Assembly (NCBI GenBank): GCA_963660915.1 | Contig: CAVLAO010000006.1 | Coordinates: 1-56,901 of the forward strand | Direction: 5' to 3' | Length of the DNA: 56,901 nucleotides | Source of the DNA: UMGS1766 sp963660915 | Lineage (GTDB): Bacteria; Bacillota; Clostridia; Oscillospirales; Oscillospiraceae | Part shown: positions 25,154 to 34,060 of the stretch, piece by piece | How the letters are laid out: every line of letters begins with the position of its first letter | How positions within the stretch are numbered: position 1 is the first letter of the stretch | The notes under the pieces: generated by a model | What the model was told of the DNA's origin: nothing | What the model saw: the letters and a program-made list of their open reading frames with translations, nothing else | Database searches by the model: none | Position numbers and translations under genes: made by a program

Positions 25154-25915
25154 GTGAAACAGTTAAATGAAAAGGTTGCCATTGTGACAGGCGCTGGACA
25201 GGGAATCGGTAAAGGTATTGCTCTTTGCCTTGCTAAACGTGGGGTAAAGGTTGTTGCAACCGGTCGCCGCCTTGAACCAATTGAACAGACCATCGCAGAG
25301 ATCAAAGAACTTGGTGGCGATGGTTTTGCCATTACCTGTGATTCCGCCGATCGGGCCAGAGTTGATGAGGTAATCAAAGCAGTTGTTGACCAATATGGCA
25401 CAGTAGACGTTGTAGTAAATAACGCACAAGCCATCGTGCCTTCTGCTCCCGTAGAGGAAACCACTTATGAAAACATGCTGAAAGCCTGGCAAAGCGGAGT
25501 GATCGGTGCGCTCAATTATATGCAGGCCGCATTCCCTTACATGAAAGCACAGCACGAAGGAAGAATTATCAACTTCGCCTCTGCAACCGGCATGTTCGGT
25601 ATCGCCGGACAATTGGCCTATGGATCAAATAAGGAAGCAATCCGCGGATTGACAAAAATTGCAGCGAAGGAATGGGGACAATATGGGATTTGCGTCAACG
25701 TGGTTCTTCCCGGTGCGGAATCTCCGGCAGCAAAAGCATGGGCACAGAAATTCCCCGAGGAATATGCCAAACAGGTAAATTTAAATCCCATGAAACGTTT
25801 TGGTGATCCGGAAGCGGACATTGCCCCTGTTGTTGCGTTTCTGGCCGGTCCGGACTCCTGTTATTATTCCGGTCAAAGCGTTATTGTAGATGGCGCAAAC
25901 AACATTATGCCCTAA
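25154..25915 (+). CDS. Short-chain dehydrogenase/reductase
   Basis: The start is GTG with GGGAGG seven bases upstream. The 253-residue protein has the classical SDR features: cofactor motif TGAGQGIG near residue 12, NNAQA (variant of NNAG), a catalytic Ser in NFASATG, and Tyr-x-x-x-Lys in AYGSNKEA. Length and layout match classical NAD(P)-dependent SDRs. The substrate is not evident; the variant GQLAYGSNK region and loose context give no pathway. It stands alone between the heme regulator (divergent) and rpmB. A TATAAT at 25131-25136 lies very close to the start and may be its -10 element. Confidence 0.88.
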   Translation: MKQLNEKVAIVTGAGQGIGKGIALCLAKRGVKVVATGRRLEPIEQTIAEIKELGGDGFAITCDSADRARVDEVIKAVVDQYGTVDVVVNNAQAIVPSAPVEETTYENMLKAWQSGVIGALNYMQAAFPYMKAQHEGRIINFASATGMFGIAGQLAYGSNKEAIRGLTKIAAKEWGQYGICVNVVLPGAESPAAKAWAQKFPEEYAKQVNLNPMKRFGDPEADIAPVVAFLAGPDSCYYSGQSVIVDGANNIMP

Positions 25916-25925
25916 TCCATCATAA

Positions 25926-25955
25926 CACCCCGCAGAGGTATACCTCCGCGGGGTG
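25926..25955. terminator. GC-rich hairpin after the SDR gene
   Basis: CACCCCGCAGAGGTA faces TACCTCCGCGGGGTG with one mismatch and almost no loop. No T-run follows, so it may act with the next terminator. Confidence 0.5.
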
Positions 25956-25979
25956 AGCATATCGAAAACAAATGAGCTC

Positions 25980-26024
25980 AAATTGCTCCGGTTGTCCCTT
26001 ACGACGAAACGGAGCAATTTTTTT
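25980..26024 (+). terminator. Intrinsic terminator of the SDR gene
   Basis: An 11-bp stem (AAATTGCTCCG with CGGAGCAATTT) is followed by a T-run. Beyond it, 26025-26166 shows no gene. Confidence 0.85.
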
Positions 26025-26166
26025 GACCCCTATAATAACTTCTCCTGTCCACCAACTATAATTTGTTGCAAGCTACACTTTTTGAGGGAGTTAACCTTAT
26101 AAAGCAAATTGAAAGATGCTAATTTTGAACTGTCTACAAAATTCCGCCGCAAAACAGATTTTTCTC

Positions 26167-26195
26167 TTGATTTTAAATTTAAAATCTGTTACAAT
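26167..26195 (+). promoter_or_regulatory. rpmB promoter
   Basis: TTGATT (26167-26172), a 17-base spacer and TACAAT (26190-26195) lie 50 bases before rpmB. Confidence 0.65.
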
Positions 26196-26245
26196 GACAG
26201 ACGATGCGTAGTTTGCTGATATCTTAAAGCGAGGAGGTTTGGCAA

Positions 26246-26434
26246 ATGGCTAAGTGTGAATTTTGTGACAAGGACATCAAGTTCGGCATTCAGGTTTCTC
26301 ATTCCCATCGTCGTTCCAATCGGACTTGGAAGCCCAATGTGAAGCGCGTTAAGGCGATCGTGAATGGCACTCCCACTCATGTGAATGTCTGCACAAGATG
26401 CCTCCGTTCCGGTAAGGTCACCCGTGCTGTCTGA
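26246..26434 (+). CDS. rpmB: 50S ribosomal protein L28
   Basis: The 62-residue protein begins MAKCEFCDKDIKFG and has VSHSHRRSNRTWKPN and CTRCLRSGKV, as in bL28. Cys4, Cys7, Cys49 and Cys52 form the zinc-ribbon version of the protein. It is preceded by GAGGAGG and stands alone between its own promoter and terminator. L28 is a component of the large ribosomal subunit near the E site; cysteine-bearing paralogs are sometimes the zinc-replete form. Confidence 0.97.
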   Translation: MAKCEFCDKDIKFGIQVSHSHRRSNRTWKPNVKRVKAIVNGTPTHVNVCTRCLRSGKVTRAV

Positions 26435-26463
26435 TTTTGTCAGATATAACACGAACAAATTAC

Positions 26464-26500
26464 CCCGTACCGCTTAAAGCGGTACGGGGATTTTGTTTTT
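26464..26500 (+). terminator. rpmB terminator
   Basis: A 13-bp stem (CCCCGTACCGCTT with AAGCGGTACGGGG) is followed by ATTTTGTTTTT. Confidence 0.92.
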
Positions 26501-26516
26501 CTCAAATATTAAATCG

Positions 26517-26553
26517 AAAAAGCAGTATCCGATGCATTGGATACTGCTTTTTT
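26517..26553. terminator. Bidirectional terminator between rpmB and rfbC
   Basis: AAAAAGCAGTATCC faces GGATACTGCTTTTTT around an eight-base centre. It has A- and T-runs on either side and so serves the rhamnose operon on the minus strand. Confidence 0.9.
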
Positions 26554-26570
26554 GAATAAAAATACAAGCT

Positions 26571-27173
26571 TTAAAACTGGAACGTGTTCGCAAGCGTCTC
26601 CCACTTCTGGTCCTTATCGGACAAGTTCAACGGTGTGCCGTCCGCGAGGGTATATCCCTCTGCAGCGCAACTGCCCTTATACTCGCCCACCAACTGAGGC
26701 CATTCAATGCCGATAGCGGGATCATTCCATGCCAGACCGCCCTCATCACCGGGATGATAAAAGTCTGTCACCTTGTAGCAGAACTCTGCCTCATCGCTGA
26801 GGACAAGGAAGCCATGAGCAAAACCTTCAGAAATATAGAACTGCTTCTTATTCTCTTCCGTCAACTCGACACCGAACCACTTTCCATAAGTCTCTGACCC
26901 GGAACGAAGATCGACAGCCACATCAAATACACTGCCTTTAATAACCCGCACCAACTTGCCCTGAGGGAACTGCTTCTGGAAATGCAAACCGCGAAGAACG
27001 CCCTTGGTGGACATACTCTGATTGTCTTGCACAAACACCATATCCAAACCAAACTCGTGCATATCGTTCTGGTTGTAGGTCTCCATAAAATAACCACGGC
27101 TGTCCCCATGAACAGCAGGTTCAATCACATACAGCCCCTCGATCGGAGCCTTTGTCACTTTAATTTGCGCCAT
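26571..27173 (-). CDS. rfbC: dTDP-4-dehydrorhamnose 3,5-epimerase
   Basis: The ATG at 27173 overlaps the stop of rfbD (TAATG), so the frame extension to 27224 is ignored. The 200-residue protein is a cupin-fold RmlC: GDSRGYFMETYN, NQSMSTKGVLRGLHFQ (with the catalytic His), VDLRSGSETYGKW, EGFAHGFLVLSD and the CYKVTDFYHPGDEGG end. It epimerises C3 and C5 of dTDP-4-keto-6-deoxyglucose in dTDP-L-rhamnose synthesis. It is the last gene of the operon. Confidence 0.96.
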   Translation of the reverse strand: MAQIKVTKAPIEGLYVIEPAVHGDSRGYFMETYNQNDMHEFGLDMVFVQDNQSMSTKGVLRGLHFQKQFPQGKLVRVIKGSVFDVAVDLRSGSETYGKWFGVELTEENKKQFYISEGFAHGFLVLSDEAEFCYKVTDFYHPGDEGGLAWNDPAIGIEWPQLVGEYKGSCAAEGYTLADGTPLNLSDKDQKWETLANTFQF

Positions 27174-28093
27174 TATTGATTCACTCCAATTTCCACGAGA
27201 TAGCGATGCAGGGCATCCTTCCAATCCGGCAAAGCCTGAAACCCATTTTGGACCAGTTTTGTTTTATCCAGACGGCTGTTAAACGGACGCGCCGCTTTTG
27301 ATAAACCATACTCTTCTGTAGTGACAGGGCTGACGTTCACTTTTGCCCCTGCCTGGCGGAAAATTTCGCAGGCAAAATCATACCAGGAAATATATCCGCC
27401 TTCATTTGTTGCATGATAATACCCATAGCGATCCGTGATGATCATATCTACCAGGAGACGCGCAAGGTCGAGCGTGTAAGTCGGTGTGCCAATCTGATCG
27501 TTGACCACTCGCAGACTGTCATGATTTTGACTGAGCTTCAACATGGTCTTGATGAAGTTATTTCCGTTCAAACCAAATACCCATGCGATCCGAACAATAA
27601 AATATTTGCTCAGAATAGAACTGACGGCCAACTCGCCATCCAATTTGGTCTGCCCATATACGTTCAGCGGTTTATAATCTTTGCAGTCCGGCTGCCAAGG
27701 TTCTGTTCCCTGTCCATCAAAGACATAATCTGTGGAGAGATAGAGCATTTTGCAGTCCAATTTCTTACAGACCGACGCAATATTCCGCGTACCGTCCACA
27801 TTGATTGCATGCACTTTCTCCTGTTTGTCTTCGTCCTCTGCCAAATCCACTGCAGTCCACGCAGCGCAATGAACTACAGCATCCGGACGAACCTCTGTAA
27901 GCACCTTTTGAACTGCCTCAGCATCGGTAATATCCATCGACACGTAGGGCATGCTGGTAACTGCACTCCCATCCTGGATACCACTGTATTCTGGAGCAAG
28001 ATCCGTCCCCACACCATCAAAGCCACGCTTCGCCAGCTCATTCATGACATCATGCCCCAACTGGCCGGCAACTCCAGTGACAAAGACCTTCAT
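27173..28093 (-). CDS. rfbD: dTDP-4-dehydrorhamnose reductase
   Basis: The 306-residue protein is an extended SDR with VTGVAGQLGHDV at the N-terminus and the typical CAAWTAVDLAEDE, STDYVFDG and VYGQTKLDGE (catalytic Tyr-x-x-x-Lys) motifs. It carries out the last step of dTDP-L-rhamnose synthesis, NADPH-dependent reduction of the C4 keto group. Its start overlaps the stop of rfbB and its stop overlaps the start of rfbC. Confidence 0.96.
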   Translation of the reverse strand: MKVFVTGVAGQLGHDVMNELAKRGFDGVGTDLAPEYSGIQDGSAVTSMPYVSMDITDAEAVQKVLTEVRPDAVVHCAAWTAVDLAEDEDKQEKVHAINVDGTRNIASVCKKLDCKMLYLSTDYVFDGQGTEPWQPDCKDYKPLNVYGQTKLDGELAVSSILSKYFIVRIAWVFGLNGNNFIKTMLKLSQNHDSLRVVNDQIGTPTYTLDLARLLVDMIITDRYGYYHATNEGGYISWYDFACEIFRQAGAKVNVSPVTTEEYGLSKAARPFNSRLDKTKLVQNGFQALPDWKDALHRYLVEIGVNQ

Positions 28094-29142
28094 TATGCCT
28101 TCTCCTCTGCTTCAGCCAGGCGTTTACCATACATTTTTTCGAAATAATTCTGGTATTCACCGGAAATAATATTCTCCCACCACGGTTTATTGTCCAAATA
28201 CCATTGGATGGTCTTTTTAATGCCGTCCTTGAACATGGTTTCCGGCAGCCACCCCAACTCATTGTGGATAAAAGTGGGGTCGATCGCATAGCGCATATCA
28301 TGACCCTTGCGATCGGTAACATGAGTGATGAGGCTTTCAGGCTTACCCAGTGCCTCGCAGATGATCTTTACAATGTCGATATTCTTCATCTCGTTATGGC
28401 CGCCGATGTTATATACTTCACCAACACGACCCTTGCGGATAATAAGGTCAATGGCCTTGCAATGGTCCTCCACATAAAGCCAATCGCGGACATTCAGTCC
28501 CTCTCCATAGACAGGAAGGGGCTTGTCAGCCAACGCATTCGCAATCATCAAGGGGATAAGTTTCTCCGGGAACTGATACGGTCCATAGTTATTGGAGCAA
28601 CGAGAGATCGTGGTAGGCAAACCATAGGTGCGGTGATACGCATTCACCAGCAAATCAGCGCCTGCCTTGGAGCTGCTGTAAGGGCTGGATGTGTGCAGCG
28701 GAGTCTGTTCCGTAAAGAACAGGTCCGGACGGTCAAGGGGCAAATCGCCATAAACCTCATCCGTGGACACTTGGTGGTAGCGTTCAATACCATGCTTGCG
28801 GCATGCATCCATCAACACCTGTGTACCCATAATGTTCGTCTGCAGGAAGATACCCGGATTCTCGATTGAACGATCCACATGGCTTTCCGCGGCAAAGTTC
28901 ACAACGATATCCGGCTTCTCCTCTGTGAAGAGCTGATCCATTGCATCACGATCACAGATATCTGCCTTTACAAAGCGGAAGTTATCATGCTTCATCGCCT
29001 CTTCCAATGTTTCCAAATTGCCTGCATAAGTGAGCTTGTCAACACAGACAATCCGATCTTCTGGATGCTCCTGCAGCTGGAGATAGACAAAATTCGCGCC
29101 GATAAAGCCGGCACCGCCAGTGACAATTATTGTTTTACCCAT
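28093..29142 (-). CDS. rfbB: dTDP-glucose 4,6-dehydratase
   Basis: The 349-residue protein has the NAD-binding GGAGFIGANF at its N-terminus, HVDRSIENP, STDEVYGDL and the YSSSKAGAD catalytic Tyr-x-x-x-Lys, all diagnostic of RmlB. It converts dTDP-glucose into dTDP-4-keto-6-deoxyglucose. It lies two bases downstream of rfbA and overlaps rfbD. Confidence 0.97.
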   Translation of the reverse strand: MGKTIIVTGGAGFIGANFVYLQLQEHPEDRIVCVDKLTYAGNLETLEEAMKHDNFRFVKADICDRDAMDQLFTEEKPDIVVNFAAESHVDRSIENPGIFLQTNIMGTQVLMDACRKHGIERYHQVSTDEVYGDLPLDRPDLFFTEQTPLHTSSPYSSSKAGADLLVNAYHRTYGLPTTISRCSNNYGPYQFPEKLIPLMIANALADKPLPVYGEGLNVRDWLYVEDHCKAIDLIIRKGRVGEVYNIGGHNEMKNIDIVKIICEALGKPESLITHVTDRKGHDMRYAIDPTFIHNELGWLPETMFKDGIKKTIQWYLDNKPWWENIISGEYQNYFEKMYGKRLAEAEEKA

Positions 29143-29144
29143 AA

Positions 29145-30029
29145 TTAATACCGAACCTTTCCGGCGGCAACCCGCTTGAGGTGCTCACCATAGGGAGATT
29201 TACCATACCGCTGTGCAGACTCCATCAGGGTATCCTTTGTGATCCAACCATTGATATAGGCAATTTCTTCCGGAGCTGAAATCTCAATCGCCTGCCGATT
29301 TTGAATCATGCGCACAAAATCAGATGCATCCACCAGAGAATCCATCGTACCGGTATCCAACCATGCGTAACCACGACCCATGAGCTGTACATTTAAGGTT
29401 CCATCTTCCAAGTACATCCGGTTCAAGTCTGTAATCTCCAACTCGCCGCGCGGCGATGGCTTCACCTGCTTTGCATACTCCACCACGCGCTTGTCATAGA
29501 AGTAAAGACCAGTGATGCAATAGTTGCTCTTAGGATGCGCCGGCTTCTCCTCGACCGAGATTGCCTTGCCATTTTCATCAAATTCCACAATACCGAAGCG
29601 CTCCGGATCGTTTACATAATATCCGAAGATAGAGGCCTTGCCCTGTTCTGCGTCCGCAGCAGCCTGCCGAAGCAACCGAGTAAAGCCATTGCCGTAGAAA
29701 ATATTATCTCCCAGCACCATGGCGCAGCAGTCATCTCCGATAAATTCCTCTCCCAGCAGAAATGCCTGAGCCAGTCCGTCCGGTGACGGCTGAACTTTAT
29801 AGCTCAGGTGCACGCCATACTGACTGCCATCCCCCAGCAAGCGCTCAAAGTTAGGCAAATCTGTAGGCGTGGAGATGATCAAAATATCCTGAATTCCCGC
29901 CAACATTAATGTGGAAAGCGGATAATAGACCATCGGCTTATCATATACCGGAAGCAGCTGCTTCGATGTGACCATAGTCAGGGGATAGAGCCGTGTGCCA
30001 GAGCCGCCAGCCAAAATAATTCCCTTCAT
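29145..30029 (-). CDS. rfbA: Glucose-1-phosphate thymidylyltransferase
   Basis: The 294-residue protein opens MKGIILAGGSGTRLYPLT, the nucleotidyltransferase signature, and has DKPMVYYPLSTLMLAGI, VLGDNIFYG, VEEKPAHPKSN and GRGYAWLDTGT of RmlA. It makes dTDP-glucose from glucose-1-phosphate and dTTP. Its ATG overlaps the stop of the upstream glycosyltransferase (ATGA), linking sugar supply with transfer. Confidence 0.97.
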   Translation of the reverse strand: MKGIILAGGSGTRLYPLTMVTSKQLLPVYDKPMVYYPLSTLMLAGIQDILIISTPTDLPNFERLLGDGSQYGVHLSYKVQPSPDGLAQAFLLGEEFIGDDCCAMVLGDNIFYGNGFTRLLRQAAADAEQGKASIFGYYVNDPERFGIVEFDENGKAISVEEKPAHPKSNYCITGLYFYDKRVVEYAKQVKPSPRGELEITDLNRMYLEDGTLNVQLMGRGYAWLDTGTMDSLVDASDFVRMIQNRQAIEISAPEEIAYINGWITKDTLMESAQRYGKSPYGEHLKRVAAGKVRY

Positions 30030-30856
30030 CTAATTTCCTCCTTCATATCACCTGGAATGAAAAACACCCGCAGGAAGATAAACTTTTTATATATAAGGGC
30101 AAGGTGCAACGCCCGTTTTCCAACCAAATAGTGATACCCTTTCGGGTTATCTGCAAGAACAATGGAATAATCTGCTGCATAATGACGAAAGCGCGCCAGT
30201 GCTGCAGCAAAATCCGGTCTCTGCGTTCCGGAAAATCCATGCTCCATCACAATCGGGAGCACATCGGTCGCAAAACCTCGCTGATAGCAGTTCCGTAAAA
30301 AAGCATAGTCCACTCCATCTAAAAAAAGGCGTTCATCATAGCGCACCTGATGGAATACTCTCATCCTCACTGCCATACCGGAATTGAACGCATAGCGATC
30401 TGTTCCACTTGAAGCCAAACATTCATCCATACTTTGATAAAAGGATGCATGTTGACTCGGATGAATGACCTGTGGTGAAACAATTTTTCCGCCCGCCTTC
30501 AAAACAGGAAAGAACAAATCGATCTCTTCTTTTCGGGATTCAGCAGTTTTCAGACAGGAAAAATAATCTGCAGCAATGCTCGTATCATCGTCAAATATAG
30601 AAACTATTCCGGTAAAACCTTTTTGTGCAAAAAAATCAATGCAGGCATTATAAGCTTTTGGCAAGCCGACATTCCCTTTTCCACCCAGATAACTCCAACC
30701 GAGTTCAGCGCACTTTTGTCGGTTATCTGTTACCATTTCGCTGTTATCGTAAACCAGAATCTCTTTAGGCACATCTGATATTTTCTGCAGTGACTGAGCC
30801 GTTTCTGTTTCACAAATGAAACGATTATATACTACAAAAACTACCGCCATCTCCAT
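30026..30856 (-). CDS. Glycosyltransferase family 2, rhamnosyltransferase-like
   Basis: The frame is open to 31048, but the ATG at 30856 is chosen: AAAGG lies upstream and the GT2 fold starts at MEMAVVFVVYNR. The 276-residue protein has GNVGLPKAYNACIDF, the FDDDTSI metal-binding Asp triad and FNSGMAVRMRVFHQVRYDERLFLDGVD, resembling rhamnosyltransferases of the WfgS/RfbN type. It begins five bases after the stop of the preceding glycosyltransferase and is coupled to rfbA. It probably adds L-rhamnose to a cell-wall polysaccharide. Confidence 0.82.
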   Translation of the reverse strand: MEMAVVFVVYNRFICETETAQSLQKISDVPKEILVYDNSEMVTDNRQKCAELGWSYLGGKGNVGLPKAYNACIDFFAQKGFTGIVSIFDDDTSIAADYFSCLKTAESRKEEIDLFFPVLKAGGKIVSPQVIHPSQHASFYQSMDECLASSGTDRYAFNSGMAVRMRVFHQVRYDERLFLDGVDYAFLRNCYQRGFATDVLPIVMEHGFSGTQRPDFAAALARFRHYAADYSIVLADNPKGYHYLVGKRALHLALIYKKFIFLRVFFIPGDMKEEIR

Positions 30857-30861
30857 GCTGC

Positions 30862-31581
30862 TCAGCCTTTCCAGTGAATCCGCAGTAACCGCAGTCCCAA
30901 CGACCACAGCAATTTTGCCCGGCAGCGCAAAACCACTGAAAGCGCACGCGTAGAGGTAGTAACATTTTCCCCGTGCAATCGATGCAGCAGAAGGACCTCG
31001 TCCAGATAAATCACCTTTCCACAACACTCGGCCAATACGTTGATCCACTGATCATATCCATAAATCTCCGGCAGAGGCAGCAATTTTCTACTGAATTCTT
31101 TTGTAAATGCCATACAGCATCCGCTCATGCGCGGTTTGACAATATTATGCCACACTCCGGGACCGATCGGATAAATCTGAAAGAAATTTCTCTCCTGAGG
31201 ATGCAATGCCGCGTCAGTATGTACCGCATTATGAACCACAAGATCAGCTTTGCTTTCTCTCAGCAGTTCTGCGATATGATCTCGCTTTTCCGGCAACCAA
31301 ACATCATCCTGATCCGAAAGGAAAATATAGTCACCATTGCATTTCTCAATTGCCAACTGAAAATTCGCTGTCACACCTGTCTGATGATTGACATATATCT
31401 TCACACGCGAATCTCGTCGTTGAAATTGTTGAAGAATCTTCAATGAATCATCTTCACACCTCTGGTAAGCAACTACAACCTCATCCTCTGATTTCAGCTG
31501 AACCAGGATGGATTCCATTTGCTCTTCCAAATACTGTGCACCATTGTAAACCGGCAACGCCACGGAAACTCTCTCAGCCAT
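30862..31581 (-). CDS. Glycosyltransferase family 2
   Basis: The ATG at 31581 has AAGGA ten bases upstream; an in-frame TTG at 31599 is less likely. The 239-residue protein has the GT2 opening VSVALPVYNGAQYLEEQMESI, the metal-binding SDQDDVWLPEK, and SGCCMAFTKEFS followed by GYDQWIN, features of small alpha-Dxd GT2 enzymes of polysaccharide clusters. It is the first gene of the rhamnose operon. The sugar and acceptor cannot be read from sequence. Confidence 0.85.
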   Translation of the reverse strand: MAERVSVALPVYNGAQYLEEQMESILVQLKSEDEVVVAYQRCEDDSLKILQQFQRRDSRVKIYVNHQTGVTANFQLAIEKCNGDYIFLSDQDDVWLPEKRDHIAELLRESKADLVVHNAVHTDAALHPQERNFFQIYPIGPGVWHNIVKPRMSGCCMAFTKEFSRKLLPLPEIYGYDQWINVLAECCGKVIYLDEVLLLHRLHGENVTTSTRALSVVLRCRAKLLWSLGLRLLRIHWKG

Positions 31582-31619
31582 TGCTGCAAAATCCTTCAAT
31601 TCTATATTTCTAATCTGGG

Positions 31620-31648
31620 ATTATATCACACTAGATTATCTTTTTCAA
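31620..31648 (-). promoter_or_regulatory. Promoter of the glycosyltransferase-rhamnose operon
   Basis: On the minus strand TTGAAA (31648-31643), a 17-base spacer and a consensus TATAAT (31625-31620) lie 38 bases before the glycosyltransferase start. Confidence 0.7.
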
Positions 31649-31682
31649 TCAAATCAGCCTTTTTTAACAGATTACTAAAAAG

Positions 31683-32750
31683 TCAAATCACATCCAGCTT
31701 TCGTCTGGTAGCATCAAAATTCAAGCAATGGGTCAAAACCGTATCTCTGTCAATCTTCCCCTCCCGATACAACTGCAGCAAACTGGCATCCATCGTCCGC
31801 ATTCCCTGTGCCGCACCGGCCTGAATTGCAGAATCGATCTGATGGGTTTTGCTTTCACGGATTAAATTTCGAATTGCAGGATTCACATACATGATTTCAA
31901 ACACCGGAACTAAATGACCATCTACGCCCGACACAAGCTGCTGAGAAATAACCGCCTGCAGTACCATAGACAGCTGAAGGCGCACCTGTGCCTGCTGATT
32001 GGCCGGAAAGGAATCAATGATTCGATCAATCGTATTCGCCGCTCCCGTGGTATGCAGGCTAGAGAAAAGAAGCTGCCCTGTTTCTGCTGCAGTCATTGCA
32101 ACATCAATCGTCTCATGATCCCGCATTTCTCCCAATAAAATTACGTCCGGACTTTCCCGCAGTGCAGAACGCAGTGCCGAAAGATAGCTGGAGCAGTCGC
32201 TGTAAATTTCCCTCTGACTGACAATGCATTGGTCATGATGATGGACAAACTCCACCGGATCCTCCAGCGTAAGAATATGTCCGGATCGCGTGTGATTGAT
32301 GCGATCAAGAATACACGCCAAAGTTGTACTCTTTCCGCTGCCGGCATGCCCTGTCACCAGCACAACCCCCTGTTGATACCGCGTAACCGCCATGACCTCA
32401 TCCGGCAGATTGAGCTCTTCCTGTGTTGGAATGCCAAATCGAATGACTCGGATCACCGCTGCCAAACTGCCTCGCTGGCGAAATACGTTTACACGGAAAC
32501 GGCCGATTCCGCTGACCGAAAAAGAAAAATCATCGTCCGTCTGATCTCGCTCCAAAACAGCAGTGTCTCTACCTGCCTGCTGATAAATTGTCCGTATAAT
32601 TTGCTCTGTCTGTAACGGCAGAAGTTTCCCCTGCTGCTCCAACCGCACCTGTTTTCCGTTGATTTTCATTGTCAGCGGCAGACCGGCAACAACGAAAATA
32701 TCAGAAGTACCGTCTTGTACAGCCTGCTGTAAAATTTGAAGAAGTTCCAT
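31683..32750 (-). CDS. pilT: PilT-like type IV pilus ATPase
   Basis: The ATG at 32750 has GAGGAGA upstream, so the protein is 355 residues. It has the GspE/PilT order of motifs: Walker A GHAGSGKST at 134-142, Asp box TLEDPVEF at 161-168, Walker B DVILLGEMRD at 202-211, His box SSLHTTGA at 230-237, and the PilT-specific AIRNLIRE near 300. PilT hexamers power pilus retraction. No PilB/GspE extension ATPase is in the operon. It is the last gene of the pilus-like cluster. Confidence 0.92.
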   Translation of the reverse strand: MELLQILQQAVQDGTSDIFVVAGLPLTMKINGKQVRLEQQGKLLPLQTEQIIRTIYQQAGRDTAVLERDQTDDDFSFSVSGIGRFRVNVFRQRGSLAAVIRVIRFGIPTQEELNLPDEVMAVTRYQQGVVLVTGHAGSGKSTTLACILDRINHTRSGHILTLEDPVEFVHHHDQCIVSQREIYSDCSSYLSALRSALRESPDVILLGEMRDHETIDVAMTAAETGQLLFSSLHTTGAANTIDRIIDSFPANQQAQVRLQLSMVLQAVISQQLVSGVDGHLVPVFEIMYVNPAIRNLIRESKTHQIDSAIQAGAAQGMRTMDASLLQLYREGKIDRDTVLTHCLNFDATRRKLDVI

Positions 32751-32760
32751 TTTATTCTCC

Positions 32761-33177
32761 TCAGTGAAACACTTCCAGTTGTGTGTCCTCTTCCCATTGC
32801 GCAACATTGATCCATGTAACGATCGTGTACGATGGGATTGATTCAGCAAAATTCAGTTCCAGCTCGATCGTCAGTGTCCTTGAATCGGTAGTGCAGACCG
32901 TTGTAATTTTTGTACCATCCATACTGGTGCCGTTGGGAAGATCGCCTTGCGTCAATGCAGTTCCCTTTGTTTGCACTGCACGATCTATTTTTTCAAGCCA
33001 TCGTTGTCCCTCGTTCTCCAGTTTTGCTCGTTCTGACACCTGCTGCGCGTAGCGCTCTGCCATTGCTTTATCTGCCCTCACTGTGGCAACACTTAATACT
33101 GCCAATACTGAAATACAAAGCACAACCACAGTAAAAAGCACGGATATCGTCCCAAACCGTACCTGCCTGCGCTTCAT
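32761..33177 (-). CDS. Pilus-locus protein with N-terminal membrane segment
   Basis: The 138-residue protein has one hydrophobic segment at about 10-32 (ISVLFTVVVLCISVLAVLSV), then a coiled-coil-like stretch and a short beta-rich end. It overlaps the previous gene by four bases. Topology is that of a minor pseudopilin or an inner-membrane assembly protein, but no prepilin cleavage motif (G-FTLxE) is obvious. I recognise no family. Confidence 0.7.
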   Translation of the reverse strand: MKRRQVRFGTISVLFTVVVLCISVLAVLSVATVRADKAMAERYAQQVSERAKLENEGQRWLEKIDRAVQTKGTALTQGDLPNGTSMDGTKITTVCTTDSRTLTIELELNFAESIPSYTIVTWINVAQWEEDTQLEVFH

Positions 33178-33599
33178 TCCGGCATCACCCCCGAATGATA
33201 ACGTTCCAGTTTCAACGAGTAAAGCAGATCCGTATCTGAATAAACGGAAATTTCACAGGATTGCATGTTTTCAATGTCTGTTTCTGTGAACGTCATAAGG
33301 TAATTTCCTTGCTCCACGCAATGCAATTCCTCGTCAAAGGCAAGTGTTCTCTCTCCCGTTTCGCCGCCTAAAGTCTGCACTGCCTCGTCCAAAGATTCCG
33401 TCCCGTAATAAACTTCTTGCGCAGTACGGCAAAGCTGGACTGCATTGTTTAAATCTTTTGCCTCCTGACTTATCCTTGCAACCCCGGCGTATACCTGCAT
33501 TAAAACACCAGAAATCAGCAGCAAGAGAGCAACAAAGCACATCAAAAGAACGCTCTGCACCGCCCAACTCTCAGAGAAACGCTGTCTTTCCTCTCTCAT
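33174..33599 (-). CDS. Pilus-locus protein with N-terminal membrane segment
   Basis: The ATG at 33599 overlaps the stop of the upstream gene (ATGA) and has GGGGAGG seven bases upstream, so the frame extension to 33680 is ignored. The 141-residue protein has a hydrophobic segment at about 14-36 (SVLLMCFVALLLLISGVL) followed by a soluble domain. It looks like a minor pilin-like or assembly protein; no family is recognised. Confidence 0.7.
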   Translation of the reverse strand: MREERQRFSESWAVQSVLLMCFVALLLLISGVLMQVYAGVARISQEAKDLNNAVQLCRTAQEVYYGTESLDEAVQTLGGETGERTLAFDEELHCVEQGNYLMTFTETDIENMQSCEISVYSDTDLLYSLKLERYHSGVMPE

Positions 33600-34060
33600 G
33601 GCTGCGCCTCCCCGGTTGGAAAGCTTACAAATGTACTTTTTCCGTCCAATTCCAATTGCAACATTTTCTGATTTATCCAACTGGCAGTGAATTTCTCTCC
33701 CTCCGCAATCACTTGTGCTTTTTTTGAATCTGCTGCTTTACCGGACACGGTCACTTCCTCCATCAAAGCCCCCGCTTCGCAATAAATCAGAAGATCGTAT
33801 CCGCTTTCTTTCAGGGAAATGCGCAATCTGCTTCCATTCTCTGTATCTTCAATTCGAATATTGCTCCCAGCATTTGCGGATACCTGACTTTGCAGGTAGG
33901 CTAACGTTCCTCGCATCACTTCATTCTGATTCTTTGACGTACTCACATTTTGATAAAGCCTGCTTCCACTATAAGCAAGGAACAGCACTGCACACAATAA
34001 CATTCCATACAATGCAATCTGCATCCATTGGCACCATCTGTACACACTCTGCCGCTTCAT
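33596..34060 (-). CDS. Pilus-locus protein with N-terminal membrane segment
   Basis: The 154-residue protein has a hydrophobic segment at about 12-32 and a beta-rich outer domain (NGSRLRISLKESGYDLLIYCEAGALMEE). Together with its neighbours it overlaps by the ATGA pattern. Its architecture is similar to minor pseudopilin-like proteins in clostridial competence or pilus loci, but I cannot name a family. Confidence 0.7.
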   Translation of the reverse strand: MKRQSVYRWCQWMQIALYGMLLCAVLFLAYSGSRLYQNVSTSKNQNEVMRGTLAYLQSQVSANAGSNIRIEDTENGSRLRISLKESGYDLLIYCEAGALMEEVTVSGKAADSKKAQVIAEGEKFTASWINQKMLQLELDGKSTFVSFPTGEAQP